Source of the DNA: Flavobacteriales bacterium
GTDB taxonomy: Bacteria > Bacteroidota > Bacteroidia > UBA10329
Reading direction: 5' to 3'
DNA length: 5,553 nt
NCBI GenBank assembly: GCA_003456455.1
Contig: DMRV01000311.1
Coordinates: forward strand, 1-5,553
The notes under the pieces are model-generated. The model did no database searches, had not been told where the DNA came from, and saw only the letters and a program-made list of their open reading frames with translations. This document shows, in pieces, positions 5,060-5,553 of this stretch (within the stretch, counting starts at the first letter, position 1; every line of letters starts with the position of its first letter). The translations under genes were made by a program, and so were the position numbers.

Positions 5060-5553
5060 ATGTCAGAAGGAAAAGAAACAGTAAAGCTCAAAGGCAGCTT
5101 GGTATTATTGAAAGGATACATTCCGGAAGTAGGTGAAGTGGCACCAGATTTCACATATGTGCAATCAGATATGAACGAAAAAAGTCTTTACGATCTTGAA
5201 GGATTGAATAAGGTGATTTTTTCTATGCCAAGTGTTGATACTGGAATTTGCGCTTTGGAAACTAAGAAGTTCAACGAAGCTCTTAGCAAAATGGACAACG
5301 TAGTTGGTTTAGCCATTACTAGAGATCTTCCGTTTGCACTTAAACGTTTTTGTGGTGCAGAAGGAATCGAAAATCTTAAAGCTGTTTCCGACTTTAGATA
5401 TAACGATTTCGGCACTGAATACAACCTAGAAATGGTTAACAGCCCACTTAAGAAACTGTTGGCGCGTGCTGTATTTGTGTTAGACAAAGACAACAAGATT
5501 CACTACATAGAACTGGTGGAAGACATTACTTATGAGCCAGATTACGACAAGGC
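5060..5553 (+). CDS. tpx: Thiol peroxidase Tpx (atypical 2-Cys peroxiredoxin), C-terminus cut by window
   Basis: Tpx reduces hydrogen peroxide and alkyl or lipid hydroperoxides, using thioredoxin as the electron source. The 164 complete residues contain the hallmark PSVDTGICALETKKFN (58-73), with T61 and peroxidatic C64, and RFCGAEGIENL (96-106), with resolving C98. The Cys-Cys spacing is that of Tpx and not of AhpC or BCP. R135 in LLARAVFVLD is the likely active-site Arg. The start contains the usual VKLKGSLVLLKG beta-hairpin, then PEVGEVAPDF. Family length is about 165-168, so only a few codons are missing past the window. The ATG at 5060 is chosen because it puts the peroxidatic Cys close to its family position (about 61) and follows a -7 element; an in-frame ATG at 5024 would add 12 residues. 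There is no signal peptide, so it is cytosolic. It is divergent from the SRPBCC operon. Confidence 0.95.
   Translation, partial: MSEGKETVKLKGSLVLLKGYIPEVGEVAPDFTYVQSDMNEKSLYDLEGLNKVIFSMPSVDTGICALETKKFNEALSKMDNVVGLAITRDLPFALKRFCGAEGIENLKAVSDFRYNDFGTEYNLEMVNSPLKKLLARAVFVLDKDNKIHYIELVEDITYEPDYDK

Noticed and set aside
5188..5496. Leftward 102-codon frame opposite tpx.
   Set aside because: Both active-site Cys motifs of Tpx are on the other strand; this frame is a low-complexity shadow rich in Ser and Leu.

Overview
The window looks like ordinary chromosomal DNA of a member of the Bacteroidota, most likely a Flavobacteriales-type organism. The reasons are the moderately AT-rich composition by eye, a CarboxypepD_reg-like/DUF5686 protein (a pairing typical of this phylum), short signal peptides ending in Ser-Gln, A-rich leaders without clear Shine-Dalgarno sites, and copies of the Bacteroidota -7 promoter element TAnnTTTG just before two start codons. 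I see no mobile element, CRISPR array, tRNA or rRNA. Every intergenic gap is under 100 bases.

Layout from left to right. Positions 1-2768 hold a three-gene leftward operon, transcribed in this order: a small-molecule kinase of the methylthioribose-kinase/aminoglycoside-phosphotransferase superfamily (2768-1752), an exported nucleoside hydrolase-like protein (1755-796, 4-nt ATGA overlap with the kinase gene), and the N-terminal 254 residues of a DUF5686 protein (764-1, TTG start, running off the window). Across an 85-nt divergent promoter region lies a rightward uridine-kinase-like P-loop kinase (2854-3516). Its 3' end overlaps by 58 nt, tail to tail, a leftward ketopantoate-reductase-family gene (4460-3459, TTG start). 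That gene follows, with a single base between them, a leftward gene for a membrane-anchored SRPBCC-domain protein (4974-4462). After another 85-nt divergent region comes the rightward thiol peroxidase gene tpx (5060-5553), which lacks only its last few codons here.

How the genes may fit together. The left half has a nucleoside/ribose theme: an exported N-glycosidase-like enzyme translationally coupled to a kinase with methylthioribose-kinase hallmarks, divergent from a uridine-kinase-family enzyme. A scavenging route for nucleosides or modified ribosides is a reasonable inference but is not proven. Both nucleoside enzymes differ from textbook family members at substrate- or metal-site positions, so their exact substrates are open. 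The right half combines a reductase of the PanE fold, a lipid/ligand-binding-type SRPBCC protein and a peroxidase, with no obvious shared pathway.

I found no clearly undescribed system. The points most worth a second look are the coupled kinase/nucleoside hydrolase pair, the altered active-site positions in the hydrolase and the uridine-kinase homologue, and the 58-nt convergent coding overlap.
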